55,795 nucleotides of DNA from Ligilactobacillus salitolerans (GCF_003864415.1 NZ_BFFP01000012.1:1-55795); one strand, 5' to 3'. Positions 28,015-35,614 are shown, numbered from the stretch's first letter. Numbers and translations: made by a program. The notes: generated by a model not told the origin, from the sequence alone.

Positions 28015-28043
28015 AATTTACCACTTTTTAGGAGGTTTGTTAA
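28015..28043 (-). promoter_or_regulatory. Promoter of the 67-residue gene
   Basis: On the minus strand TTAACA (28043-28038), 17-base spacer, TAAATT (28020-28015), about 45 bases before the start codon. The spacer carries CCTCCTAA, a mirror image of the downstream TTAGGAGG binding site. Confidence 0.55.
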
Positions 28044-28093
28044 CACTTTTTGGTTACAAAAATATTACATTTTTTAATTTTTTTCAAAGCCCT

Positions 28094-28118
28094 GCAAAAG
28101 CCTTTACTAGCAAGGCTT
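28094..28118 (-). terminator. Probable terminator after ackA
   Basis: Minus-strand AGCCTT pairs with AAGGCT around a short loop, followed by TTTTGC. Located 20 bases past the ackA stop. Confidence 0.5.
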
Positions 28119-28134
28119 AAGCCCCTGCTCTAAA

Positions 28135-29346
28135 CTAAAAGTTGGTGGCTTGAGGGACTTCATTCAAAGCCAGAACATCACGTGCGATCATGACTTCTTC
28201 ATCGGTTGGGATCCGCATCACAGTTACTTTAGAATCAGGACCAGAGACAATATCTTGCACCCCGCGTTTCAAATTTTCTTCTTGATCTATTGTGATCCCG
28301 AGAAAAGCTAAACGTTCCATGACCGCAGCCCGGATCTCATCAGAGTTTTCGCCAACACCGGCTGTGAATATGATCCCATCCAAGCCGCCCATTTCAAAGG
28401 CGTACTGGCCGATATACTTAACAATATCTTTCACCATGATATCTAGTGACAGTTGCGCGCGGTGGTTAGTGTGTGCGACCTGGAGAACATCGCGACTGTC
28501 TGGTGAAATACCCGAGACCCCTAAGAGACCAGAGTTCTTATTGAGCAAATAGATCATTTCAGAAATTGAATCGATCCCCATCTTTTCCATCACATAAGAA
28601 ACCAAAGACACATCCACATCCCCAGAACGGGTTGCCATTGAGACACCAGTCAGCGGGGTAAAGCCCATCGAAGTATCGAAAGACTCGCCATTCTTGATCG
28701 CGCAAATCGATGCACCAGCTCCAATATGACAACTGACCAGCTTCAATTCCTTTAACGGACGTTTCAGCATTTTCGCCGCCTCACCAGCTACATAGCGATG
28801 GCTGGTCCCGTGGGCACCATAGCGTCTGACACCGTATTTTTCATACCATTCGTAAGGAACACTGTAAATAAAGTTCTCTTCCGGGATCGTTTGATGAAAT
28901 GCGGTATCAAAAACAACTACAGAAGTTGCTGCGGGTAAAATTTTTCTAAAGGCTTCGATCCCAACAAGATTTGCGGGATTATGTAAAGGAGCCAAATCAG
29001 AAATACTGCGAATCTGGTCGATCACTTTGTCATCAACGATCACTGAATGATCAAAATATTCTCCCCCTGCAACTACCCGGTGTCCAACGCCTTCTATTTC
29101 TGAGTAGTCTTTAATGATATGCAGCTCTAACAATAGATCCATTAGAACTTGAACGGCCTCACGGTGATTTTTAATATTTTCTTTGTGGTGAAATTTTTCA
29201 CCTGCGTGATGTTTAACTGTAATGATCGAACCCGGCAAGCCGATCCGCTCGATCTGACCTGAAGCGATTACATTTTCTGCCGGCATTTCGAATAACTTAA
29301 ACTTAAAACTTGAACTCCCTGAATTAACTGCTAATATTTCCATCAT
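28135..29346 (-). CDS. ackA: Acetate kinase
   Basis: 403 residues, ASKHA fold. N-terminal NSGSSSFKFKLF, then GHRVVAGGEYF and DTAFHQTIPEENFIY are classical acetate kinase signatures. It makes ATP from acetyl phosphate, the last step of acetate formation in heterolactic metabolism. AGAGAGG lies about 6 bases before the first of two adjacent ATGs. A cre-like site covers the promoter region, suggesting CcpA control. Confidence 0.97.
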   Translation of the reverse strand: MMEILAVNSGSSSFKFKLFEMPAENVIASGQIERIGLPGSIITVKHHAGEKFHHKENIKNHREAVQVLMDLLLELHIIKDYSEIEGVGHRVVAGGEYFDHSVIVDDKVIDQIRSISDLAPLHNPANLVGIEAFRKILPAATSVVVFDTAFHQTIPEENFIYSVPYEWYEKYGVRRYGAHGTSHRYVAGEAAKMLKRPLKELKLVSCHIGAGASICAIKNGESFDTSMGFTPLTGVSMATRSGDVDVSLVSYVMEKMGIDSISEMIYLLNKNSGLLGVSGISPDSRDVLQVAHTNHRAQLSLDIMVKDIVKYIGQYAFEMGGLDGIIFTAGVGENSDEIRAAVMERLAFLGITIDQEENLKRGVQDIVSGPDSKVTVMRIPTDEEVMIARDVLALNEVPQATNF

Positions 29347-29371
29347 AAAAATCCTCTCTACAAAACTAATA

Positions 29372-29396
29372 AATAAAGCGCTTACTAAATAGTATA
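29372..29396 (-). promoter_or_regulatory. cre-like site and -10 element upstream of ackA
   Basis: In minus-strand sense TATACT (29396-29391) is followed at once by AGTAAGCGCTTTAT (29386-29373), close to the CcpA operator consensus with the palindromic core AAGCGCTT. The operator would cover the transcription start, which normally favours repression. The -35 is weak. Confidence 0.6.
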
Positions 29397-29460
29397 CACT
29401 GTTTAGTTACTATTAGAAAGGAAAATTTATGACTACTGCTTGAGACAAAACGTTCTCAAC

Positions 29461-29495
29461 AAAAAAAGACCTCCCACTTTATCTAATGAGAGATC
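29461..29495 (-). terminator. Terminator at the end of the usp operon
   Basis: Minus-strand stem GATCTCTCA with GTGGGAGGTC (imperfect) followed by seven T, after the 114-residue membrane protein gene. Confidence 0.7.
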
Positions 29496-29511
29496 AGTCA
29501 GTACTCTAAAC

Positions 29512-29856
29512 TTAGTTTGATTGCGATGGTTGACGCAAGAGTTTAATGATATCAATGTCACGGTTGCTGACCACGATCATCGCAACTGTGTACAGATCCA
29601 TGAAGAAAGCTAATTGCGCCAAAGTTCCTTTAAAAGCCATAAACAAGGAGGTCAAGAAAAAAATCTGACCTAAAATGGACCACTTCTTTTTGTCGGCTGT
29701 GTAGCCTTTCAAGGTCCCCTGCTCTTGTTTTGACAGTTTTTCCGGCTGCCTAATTTTTGCTTTTGAACGTAATTTCGTCAAGTGATAATTCCGACGCAAA
29801 TTATAGATCATCAACACAAACAACATGACATAAACCACACCAGCTCCAATATCCAA
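29512..29856 (-). CDS. Small membrane protein of unknown function
   Basis: About 114 residues. I place the start at a TTG at 29856 with AGGGGG 9 bases upstream; the open frame begins with a GTG at 29874 that overlaps that site. One hydrophobic helix near the N-terminus is followed by a basic loop (KLRSKAKIRQPEKLSKQ), then two or three helices. It lies 47 bases after usp and is probably cotranscribed. Function not recognised. Confidence 0.75.
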   Translation of the reverse strand: MDIGAGVVYVMLFVLMIYNLRRNYHLTKLRSKAKIRQPEKLSKQEQGTLKGYTADKKKWSILGQIFFLTSLFMAFKGTLAQLAFFMDLYTVAMIVVSNRDIDIIKLLRQPSQSN

Positions 29857-29903
29857 TTTAAGCCACCCCCTCACGGTTTAAATTTATAATCAAGTTAAAG
29901 TGA

Positions 29904-30353
29904 TCATCTAGCAATAATAACATCACAACTTGCTGCCCGGATCACGTAATCGGTTACCGCGCCAACAAAGACACGTTCAACCGCATTTAAACCTGTTGGT
30001 CCCATAATAATGAGATCAGTCTGATGATCTTCTGGGAAGTCCTTAGCAATGACTGTTCGCGGCGATCCGAAACGAGCATGGACATCAACGTCATCTAAGC
30101 CTTGATCTTTAACCTTCTTTTGCAGTTCGGCCAAATATTTATCCACGTCTTCAAAGGTCTGATAAACCACGTCACCACTTGCATTTAACATGCCTGCAAA
30201 ACTAACAGAGAATTGTTTTAAGTCGATTACATTTAAGATATCTAGATGTGCATGGTTTCTTTTGGCAACCTCAACCGCTTTCGTCAATGCCTTTTCAGCT
30301 GCTTCAGAACCGTCGACTGGTACAAGGATGGTTTTATATTCCTGTTCTGTCAC
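29904..30353 (-). CDS. Universal stress protein (UspA family)
   Basis: 149 residues from a GTG at 30353, with AAGGA 10 bases upstream; a GTG at 30362 abuts that site and is less likely. ILVPVDGSEAAEKAL begins the Usp fold, and the C-terminal ATP-binding motif is GPTGLNAVERVFVGAVT, so it is an ATP-binding type Usp. Members are linked to stress survival. It follows a 97-residue hypothetical gene by about 90 bases. Confidence 0.93.
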   Translation of the reverse strand: MTEQEYKTILVPVDGSEAAEKALTKAVEVAKRNHAHLDILNVIDLKQFSVSFAGMLNASGDVVYQTFEDVDKYLAELQKKVKDQGLDDVDVHARFGSPRTVIAKDFPEDHQTDLIIMGPTGLNAVERVFVGAVTDYVIRAASCDVIIAR

Positions 30354-30444
30354 TGTGACCACTTCCTTTTTTACATATAAAGCTTAAGAAGATACACTTC
30401 CTATCAGCTTTAGTATAACACGCTTTTTATTTGCTGTCCTATAT

Positions 30445-30738
30445 TTAGCGGCCTTGTTCACTCAAGAATTGGCGACTGGCGAGACGAATTAATTCTAAAT
30501 CAGCCAACAGCGCATCGTCATCTTGCAACGAAGCAGAAATCCGTTGCAAAAAATGCAAATATGCTTCATCCTGTTGTGAATAATTTGCTAGTTCTGCCTC
30601 GCAGGCTCTCTTCAGGCTTTTCCAAACTAGCTGGGCGCGCTGATTTTCGCCTTGTGACTCAAGTTCGATGCCTCGCTGTGCTTCGTCACGATAAATCTTC
30701 GCCCGTCCAATTAAGTACATTGAATTATTCTCTGTCAT
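30445..30738 (-). CDS. Helical hypothetical protein upstream of usp
   Basis: 97 residues, predicted almost all alpha-helical and acidic, no signal or membrane segment. GGGAG lies 8-9 bases before the ATG and a promoter-like pair lies upstream. It probably heads a three-gene transcript with usp and a small membrane protein. I do not recognise the family. Confidence 0.75.
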   Translation of the reverse strand: MTENNSMYLIGRAKIYRDEAQRGIELESQGENQRAQLVWKSLKRACEAELANYSQQDEAYLHFLQRISASLQDDDALLADLELIRLASRQFLSEQGR

Positions 30739-30794
30739 AACGATTACTCCCTCTCTTACTCTCTATGTTTACGCTTTCATTTAAGCGTACCGCA

Positions 30795-30822
30795 TCTTTA
30801 ACAATAAATCAATTCACTGCAA
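30795..30822 (-). promoter_or_regulatory. Possible promoter of the usp operon
   Basis: On the minus strand TTGCAG (30822-30817), 16-base spacer, TAAAGA (30800-30795). Spacing and -35 are reasonable, -10 is moderate. Confidence 0.4.
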
Positions 30823-30867
30823 TAAAAATTTACTAAATTTAATAAAATTTATTTATCTCTAGGCTAC

Positions 30868-30908
30868 AAAAAATCCCCCGCATTTTAAAATGGGGGATTT
30901 CTTTTTTT
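30868..30908. terminator. Strong bidirectional terminator
   Basis: AAATCCCCC and GGGGGATTT form a perfect stem around CATTTTAAAA-type loop sequence, with A and T runs on either side. It ends the 48-residue ORF on the minus strand. Confidence 0.88.
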
Positions 30909-31054
30909 CACTGTTTTTTAGCTAATGCCATCTTGTATTGAATAATTTTCCGTTGGCACTCAACTGTCTTAGTAGTGTCGCCAATTCGAATGAACTCTTT
31001 GACCTGTTGCTCTAACTTTGTGATCGCGCCTGACAATTCTTCTGTTTCTGCCAT
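30908..31054 (-). CDS. Small acidic-basic helical protein, 48 residues
   Basis: ATG at 31054 with GGAGG about 8 bases upstream, 48 codons, stop adjoining a strong terminator. The protein is charged and helical (MAETEELSGAITKLEQQ to KMALAKKQ) with a single Cys. The complete set of binding site, ORF and terminator supports a real gene. Family not recognised. Confidence 0.65.
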   Translation of the reverse strand: MAETEELSGAITKLEQQVKEFIRIGDTTKTVECQRKIIQYKMALAKKQ

Positions 31055-31172
31055 CCTGAGTCCTCCGTCTAAAGGATAAATTTTTTTACATTATAAGGGA
31101 AAGAAATCTAGTGTCAAATTGTATGCGATCTATAGCTCATATTTCTGCACTAGGCTGGATAATTGAGAACAT

Positions 31173-31277
31173 CTAGCGGATCTGCAATACATTTGTCAAA
31201 AACAATACCAACAAGGCTAACAGAGCACCTAAAATAATATGAAAAATAGACGAGACGATTTTTGGCTTGATCATCAT
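31173..31277 (-). CDS. Single-helix membrane peptide, 34 residues
   Basis: ATG-ATG start at 31277, GGGAGG 5-6 bases upstream, 34 codons to a TAG. The peptide has a basic N-terminus (MMIKPK), one hydrophobic helix (about residues 10-30, including ILGALLALLVLFL) and a terminal Arg. It could be a regulatory membrane peptide or a type I toxin-like peptide; no antisense RNA is evident to me. Unrecognised. Confidence 0.5.
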   Translation of the reverse strand: MMIKPKIVSSIFHIILGALLALLVLFLTNVLQIR

Positions 31278-31420
31278 ATTACCTCCCATTAACCTTTAGC
31301 GCGATCACACATCTCTTCACCTATAACGCTACGCTTCAGAGATGTTTTTTCTGTTGTGGGAATGTAAAGGAATAGTAAATAAAACCCTAGCAGTTAATTT
31401 TATTTTTTAATTTATTAGCA
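31278..31420. other. AT-rich intergenic region, little visible
   Basis: Contains ACATCTCTTCACCTATAACG and CGCTTCAGAGATGTTTTTTC, an ACATCTCT/AGAGATGT pair that could form a terminator-like hairpin on the plus strand (about 31311-31350). Otherwise AT-rich without an ORF. Confidence 0.35.
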
Positions 31421-31619
31421 TAAAAAAGGCAATATTCCATTCGGGTAGTTTTCACGACTTTAATGTGATGGCTTGAAGCGATGAAAAACTTCAACTGGTG
31501 CGGTCAGCTTTCTTTAGATCATACCCCACGATAGACATCCTTGCCTTCAATCGTGATACCGGCCACTACGACTCACATTGGACTTGCACCAACTTGCTGC
31601 TACCCCATACTGAGCGCAA
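31421..31619 (-). other. Non-coding segment resembling a group II intron 5' end
   Basis: Read on the minus strand from 31619, the segment starts near GTTGCGCTCAGTATGGGGT and contains GGTGCAAGTCC and GAGTCGTAGTGGCC, which recall the GUGYG 5' end and domain I strings of bacterial group II introns. No reverse transcriptase, domain V or 3' end follows. Direct repeats AAAAAAGGCAAT flank it (about 31423 and 31620). No ORF of note. Treat as a possible remnant only. Confidence 0.3.
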
Positions 31620-31620
31620 C

Positions 31621-31662
31621 AAAAAAGGCAATCGTTGCAATTTCGATCGCCCTTCTATTATT
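31621..31662 (-). terminator. Terminator after hicB
   Basis: Minus-strand GGGCGATCG pairs with CGATTGCC around AAATTGCAA, followed by TTTTTTG, 10 bases past the hicB stop. Confidence 0.8.
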
Positions 31663-31670
31663 TTCGCCTG

Positions 31671-32051
31671 CTAAACACCTAGTTTAACTTTCAACGCTTC
31701 AGTTAAAACGGCTGAGAAGTTTATATTCTTCTCCTTACCCAACTTTACCAAGTATTCAGGAACAGATACGTTCTTTCTGACAGTCTTTGGATTGTTGCGA
31801 TGATATTCATCCATATCTATACTAACAATTGTTTTAATGTCTCCGTCTTTAACATCCATATCTTCTAATTTTGAAGCTTTAGGGTAATCTGTAACATCTT
31901 CAAGCATCAAGCCAATCATATCAGCAGCCATTTCAATTGCATCCTTAAGATCTTCTCCTTGAGTATATCCGCCATCAATATCTGGGACTTCAACAAAGTA
32001 ACCTTTCTCTTCTGGATGAAGTATAACTGGATAGACTAATAAGTTTGCCAT
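31671..32051 (-). CDS. hicB: HicB family antitoxin
   Basis: 126 residues from the ATG at 32051, AAGGAGG 7 bases upstream. The N-terminal degraded RNase H-like domain has FVEVPDIDGGYTQGEDLKDA, the HicB hallmark. The C-terminal VSVPEYLVKLGKEKNINFSA is a ribbon-helix-helix DNA-binding domain. It would neutralise HicA and autorepress the operon. The gap to hicA is 40 bases. Confidence 0.93.
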   Translation of the reverse strand: MANLLVYPVILHPEEKGYFVEVPDIDGGYTQGEDLKDAIEMAADMIGLMLEDVTDYPKASKLEDMDVKDGDIKTIVSIDMDEYHRNNPKTVRKNVSVPEYLVKLGKEKNINFSAVLTEALKVKLGV

Positions 32052-32091
32052 GGTTGTTTCCTCCTTGCAATTAAGTCCAGCAAACAAAGGC

Positions 32092-32280
32092 TTATTTCAG
32101 CCCTGCCTGTTTCAAAATGCTTTGTTCCAAACCTTTTTTCAATTCTTTTGCATGAATCGGAACTGGTATTGAAACGTGTGTCTCAGGATTGTACATTTTG
32201 AGATGTGAACCGCGTTGAGATTTTTCAATGAAACCGTTGGCTTTTAACAACTTAACGATTTCTTTCGGCTTCATAGGCAT
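32092..32280 (-). CDS. hicA: HicA family mRNA interferase toxin
   Basis: 62 residues, double-stranded-RNA-binding-like fold. The catalytic His is in RGSHLKMYNP (about residue 26), and HVSIPVPIHAKELKKGL completes the family signature. It cleaves mRNA when released from HicB. GGGGAGGAG lies about 9 bases before the ATG. Gene order toxin-antitoxin is normal for hicAB. Confidence 0.93.
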   Translation of the reverse strand: MPMKPKEIVKLLKANGFIEKSQRGSHLKMYNPETHVSIPVPIHAKELKKGLEQSILKQAGLK

Positions 32281-32311
32281 CTTTCTGTACTCCTCCCCTA
32301 ACTACACATTC

Positions 32312-32341
32312 TATTATACACAATAATAAGTATAAAGACAA
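32312..32341 (-). promoter_or_regulatory. hicAB promoter with overlapping palindrome
   Basis: TTGTCT (32341-32336), 17-base spacer, TATAAT (32318-32313) on the minus strand. The 17-base perfect palindrome with arms TATTAT/ATAATA (32312-32328) covers the -10 box and is a natural HicB operator. Confidence 0.75.
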
Positions 32342-32561
32342 AGCTATTTGTAAAATCGGTAGGAAAGACATTGCCTCCATTTCCATAGTTTACGGCTCTC
32401 GCATGCGGCTAGTCTCTTGTCTAAAGATGCAGTCTTATACGCACTAGCAGACTGCTAGACCATACTGACATGATCTCCCCGTTGAAGAAATATGCCTACC
32501 TAATTGAGTATAAAGCGAAGTCTGACGATCATATCGAAGATCTGCTGTAAAATCTTGGCAA
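32342..32561. other. Intergenic region with possible gene remnant
   Basis: No intact ORF. On the plus strand a short frame ends in KKYAYLIEYKAKSDDHIEDL and a stop at about 32549, which reads like the C-terminus of a lost gene, with stop codons upstream. Otherwise nothing recognisable. Confidence 0.3.
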
Positions 32562-32602
32562 TAAAAAAAGCTCCTCACCCTCTCGGAATGAAGAACCTTT
32601 AT
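32562..32602 (-). terminator. Terminator downstream of tRNA-Leu(CAG)
   Basis: Minus-strand GTTCTTCATTC pairs with GGGTGAGGAGC (several G-T pairs) around a 5-base loop, followed by seven T. Confidence 0.7.
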
Positions 32603-32664
32603 AAGCTGTTGTCCAAATGTTGTCCAACAAACGCTGAAAACCTAGTGTTAAAGGCTTCTCTTAT

Positions 32665-32748
32665 GCCACTGGCAGGAGTCGAACCTGTACTTGGATAACC
32701 CAAACAGCGACCTGAACGCTGCGCGTCTGCCAATTCCGCCACAGTGGC
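32665..32748 (-). tRNA. tRNA-Leu(CAG)
   Basis: An 84-base class II tRNA with long variable arm. The acceptor GCCACTG pairs with CAGTGGC and the anticodon loop TTCAGGT gives CAG (reads CUG). A stretch after its 3' end with repeated TTGGACAAC suggests an old integration site. Confidence 0.95.
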
Positions 32749-32886
32749 AAAACTCTCAAATCAGTACTTAAACATCATACAATAATCTGGCAGAAAATAA
32801 AAGTCTTTTTATCAACTTTTTTGTTTTTAAGTACGAAAAAGTTGCTTTTAAAGCTTAAAAATCTACATACAACGCCGTTTTCACTC

Positions 32887-32917
32887 AAAAAATAAGGACG
32901 GTTTGAAAACCGCCCTT
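32887..32917 (-). terminator. Terminator after the SDR gene
   Basis: Minus-strand AAGGGCGGTTT pairs with AAACCGTCCTT (one wobble) and is followed by ATTTTTT, 12 bases past the stop. Confidence 0.85.
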
Positions 32918-32928
32918 TAATGCTCACC

Positions 32929-33669
32929 CTATTGTGCAGTATACCCGCCATCAACGACAAACTCGCTGCCTGTCGAAAATGAGGACTCATCGGAAGCTAG
33001 ATACATTACCATATTAGCGATCTCCTCTGCACTCCCCAAACGTTTCATTGGGTGCAAAGCTTCAAGATCTTGCCGCATTTCCGGATAAGCATCGACCATT
33101 GGCGTATGCGCATAGCCTGGATGGACCGAATTGATTCGGATCGGATAATTCTGTTCACAGCAGTATAAGGCTGCTGACTTGGTCAAGATCCGCACTGAAC
33201 CTTTGCCAGCATTATAGGCATACAAATTGGAAATCCCTATCAACCCAGCGATCGAACAAAGATTGATGATCGAACCGCCCTTTTCTTTCAGATATTTGAT
33301 CCCGTATTTGACGCCATAGATCACACCATCAACATCAACCGCCTGGATCTTGTGCCATTCCTCAGTAGTAATGTGTTCTGCATCATTAAATTCCAGAATA
33401 CCAGCATTGTTCACCACCACATTAACCGGTCCAAATTTCTCAACTGCTTTTTTGAAGACTGGTTCCCACTCGTCTTCTTTTGAGACATCCTGCTTGATGA
33501 AGATCACATTGTCGCTATCTAGCTCAGCCAGTGCTTGATCTGCGCCTGCTTGATCAACATCTGTGATCACAACTTTAGCCCCGTGCTGTAAGAACAGCTT
33601 TGCCGTTGAGAGTCCAAAACCTTTCGCCCCGCCAGTGATCAGTGCAACCTTGCCATCCAAACGTGCCAT
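32929..33669 (-). CDS. Short-chain dehydrogenase/reductase (alcohol dehydrogenase-like)
   Basis: 246 residues, classical SDR. The cofactor motif TGGAKGFG is at residues 12-19, NNAG near 88-91, catalytic Ser near 141 and YNAGK near 154-158. Asp at the end of beta-2 (TDVD) suggests NAD(H) preference. It resembles bacterial R-specific alcohol dehydrogenases and 3-beta/17-beta HSD-like enzymes; the substrate cannot be told. AAAGGGG lies about 9 bases upstream of the ATG. Divergent from the hydrolase gene. Confidence 0.9.
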   Translation of the reverse strand: MARLDGKVALITGGAKGFGLSTAKLFLQHGAKVVITDVDQAGADQALAELDSDNVIFIKQDVSKEDEWEPVFKKAVEKFGPVNVVVNNAGILEFNDAEHITTEEWHKIQAVDVDGVIYGVKYGIKYLKEKGGSIINLCSIAGLIGISNLYAYNAGKGSVRILTKSAALYCCEQNYPIRINSVHPGYAHTPMVDAYPEMRQDLEALHPMKRLGSAEEIANMVMYLASDESSFSTGSEFVVDGGYTAQ

Positions 33670-33839
33670 AATAATAAGCCCCTTTCTTATTTGTGATGCT
33701 TTTCACTATCTTTAATTATAGTCGTTGTCTTGAAATTATTGCAACCGTTTCGCTTGTGTTTCTTGCAAGCTGAACCATGTCTGAAATCGTTATTTTTGTT
33801 ATAATTAAAGCTAGAGAATTAACTGAAAGGAAGAGGAAA

Positions 33840-34724
33840 TTGGTTAAAGTTACAACGCAAACTATTACCTATACTGATCCCAGTCGGACTGATCGGCCGC
33901 TTAAAACGACACTTTGGTCTCCTGCAGAAATTGACTTGACAAAAGCAGTCAAGAAACTCCCGTTAATTTTGCTGTCGCACGGTTCAGGCAGCAATCGCCT
34001 GAGCTTGGCGTGGTTAGCTCGACCGTTAGCTGAGCAAGGCTGCATCGTTGCTGCGCCAGACCATTTTGGCAACACCTTCGATCACCCCGAGCCGGAACAA
34101 TTCAAACGCTACTGGGAACGGCCGCGTGACCTTTCTTTTTTGCTCTCCCAGCTCCAACGCGACTATGGCGGCGTGATCGACAATGATCAGATCTTTGCCA
34201 TCGGCTTCTCCTTAGGCGCTTACTCGGTGCTCGCATTAGCTGGTGTGAATGTTGACCAGAATTTGATCAAACAAAAGGAAAAAGCCGTCCTAAATGTTGC
34301 CCAATCAACTGATATGCCTACATTTGGCAAGCTGACCGGCAAAGTGGTTGAGGCAGATCCCAGCGAAGTACCACCAGACTTAAAGGACGAACGTTTTCGC
34401 AAAGTTGTCGCACTTTCGCCAGCTTTAGGCAGCGGTTTAGGTTCATTTGATCAAACCAAGAATGTTGAGATCCCAATTTTACTGATCGCTCCAGGCGGCG
34501 ATAAAATCGCCCCAGTCGATTTAAACGGACGAGTCTACCACCACTTTCTTCCCGCTGCTAAATATACCGAACTGCCGCAAAATGTTGGCCATTTCATCTT
34601 CTTACCGTATAAGAAAAGTTTTCCGTCAGCTGATGCTTTCTGGTACCAAGACGCTCCGGGCGTTGACCGGCAACAGATCCACCAGCAGACTATTCAGCAA
34701 ATCAGCCAATTTTTACTAAAATAA
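33840..34724 (+). CDS. Alpha/beta hydrolase (dienelactone hydrolase/PAF-acetylhydrolase-like)
   Basis: About 294 residues from a TTG at 33840 with GGAAGAGG just upstream. The nucleophile elbow is GFSLGAYS (Ser near 125), LLSHGSGSNR provides the oxyanion loop and VGHFIF the catalytic His. No signal peptide, so cytoplasmic. Such enzymes cleave esters or lactones; the substrate is unknown. A TATAAT lies at 33799-33804. nnrD follows after 18 bases, so the two are likely cotranscribed. Confidence 0.85.
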   Translation: MVKVTTQTITYTDPSRTDRPLKTTLWSPAEIDLTKAVKKLPLILLSHGSGSNRLSLAWLARPLAEQGCIVAAPDHFGNTFDHPEPEQFKRYWERPRDLSFLLSQLQRDYGGVIDNDQIFAIGFSLGAYSVLALAGVNVDQNLIKQKEKAVLNVAQSTDMPTFGKLTGKVVEADPSEVPPDLKDERFRKVVALSPALGSGLGSFDQTKNVEIPILLIAPGGDKIAPVDLNGRVYHHFLPAAKYTELPQNVGHFIFLPYKKSFPSADAFWYQDAPGVDRQQIHQQTIQQISQFLLK

Positions 34725-34742
34725 AAGTTTGGAGGGAGCAAT

Positions 34743-35612
34743 TTGAAAGATTTAGACACAAATGTATTATCAGTTATCAGTCCCCGGCCGGCAGAAAGTT
34801 ATAAAGGCAATTACGGGCGAGTTTTAACGATCGGAGGTAACGAAAACTTCGGCGGCGCGATCATCATGTCGACGTCGGCTGCGGTTCACGCTGGAGCCGG
34901 TCTGGTGACGTGCGCAACTGCCCCCGCCAACCTGACTGCCTTGCACAGCACAGTACCTGAAGCTATGTTCGTGGACTACACGGACAATGAAGCTGTCAAT
35001 AATGTGCTTAAGAGTACAACCGCCATCGTGTTGGGACCAGGGCTCGGAACGGATGAAACTTCAAAGAAGATCATCGCCAATGTTTTCGCCAATGTGAGCG
35101 AAGAGCAATATCTGATCATCGATGGTTCAGCCATCACCCTACTGGCACAAGAAAAGGATTTGCAAGCCAATTTACCGCAGGCTCACATCATTTTTACCCC
35201 CCACGAAATGGAATGGCAGCGACTGTCAGGGATTAAGATCGCTCAGCAAACTGAAACAGCCAATCGAGTTCAACAAGAGAAGCTGGGCGCGACTGTGATC
35301 TTAAAGAAACATCATACCGAGATTTATGCTCCCAATGCAGAAACTTTTCGCTTACCTCTTGGCGGACCATACATGTCAACTGGCGGCATGGGTGATACAC
35401 TGACCGGGATCATTGCAGCCTTTATGGGTCAGTTTGCCAAAACCAACCCACAAAAAGCCTTGCAAGCGGCTGTCTACACCCATAGCGCCATCGCTGATCA
35501 GCTCTCTGAAAACGCCTATGTTGTTTTGCCAACCGACATTATCGGGCATCTGCAAAAATTTATGCAAGAACACAGTCATGAAAATTACCGGACGAAAATC
35601 GGATTTAATTAA
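34743..35612 (+). CDS. nnrD: ADP-dependent NAD(P)H-hydrate dehydratase
   Basis: 289 residues, TTG start with GGAGGG 6-7 bases upstream. It has the YjeF C-terminal ribokinase-like fold, with GPGLGTDE and the active-site GGMGDTLTGIIAAF. It repairs NADHX and NADPHX using ADP. The epimerase domain found fused in some species is absent, the usual form in many Firmicutes. Confidence 0.94.
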   Translation: MKDLDTNVLSVISPRPAESYKGNYGRVLTIGGNENFGGAIIMSTSAAVHAGAGLVTCATAPANLTALHSTVPEAMFVDYTDNEAVNNVLKSTTAIVLGPGLGTDETSKKIIANVFANVSEEQYLIIDGSAITLLAQEKDLQANLPQAHIIFTPHEMEWQRLSGIKIAQQTETANRVQQEKLGATVILKKHHTEIYAPNAETFRLPLGGPYMSTGGMGDTLTGIIAAFMGQFAKTNPQKALQAAVYTHSAIADQLSENAYVVLPTDIIGHLQKFMQEHSHENYRTKIGFN

Positions 35613-35614
35613 AA

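Noticed and set aside
30739-30867. Lacto-usp RNA motif in the usp operon leader
   Set aside because: A hypothetical gene plus usp is the right context, but the leader is short and shows only one small hairpin (ACGCTT/AAGCGT); no match to the motif could be recognised.
33777-33839. Longer N-terminus for the alpha/beta hydrolase
   Set aside because: The extension overlaps the TATAAT box at 33799-33804, while the TTG at 33840 has a proper binding site.
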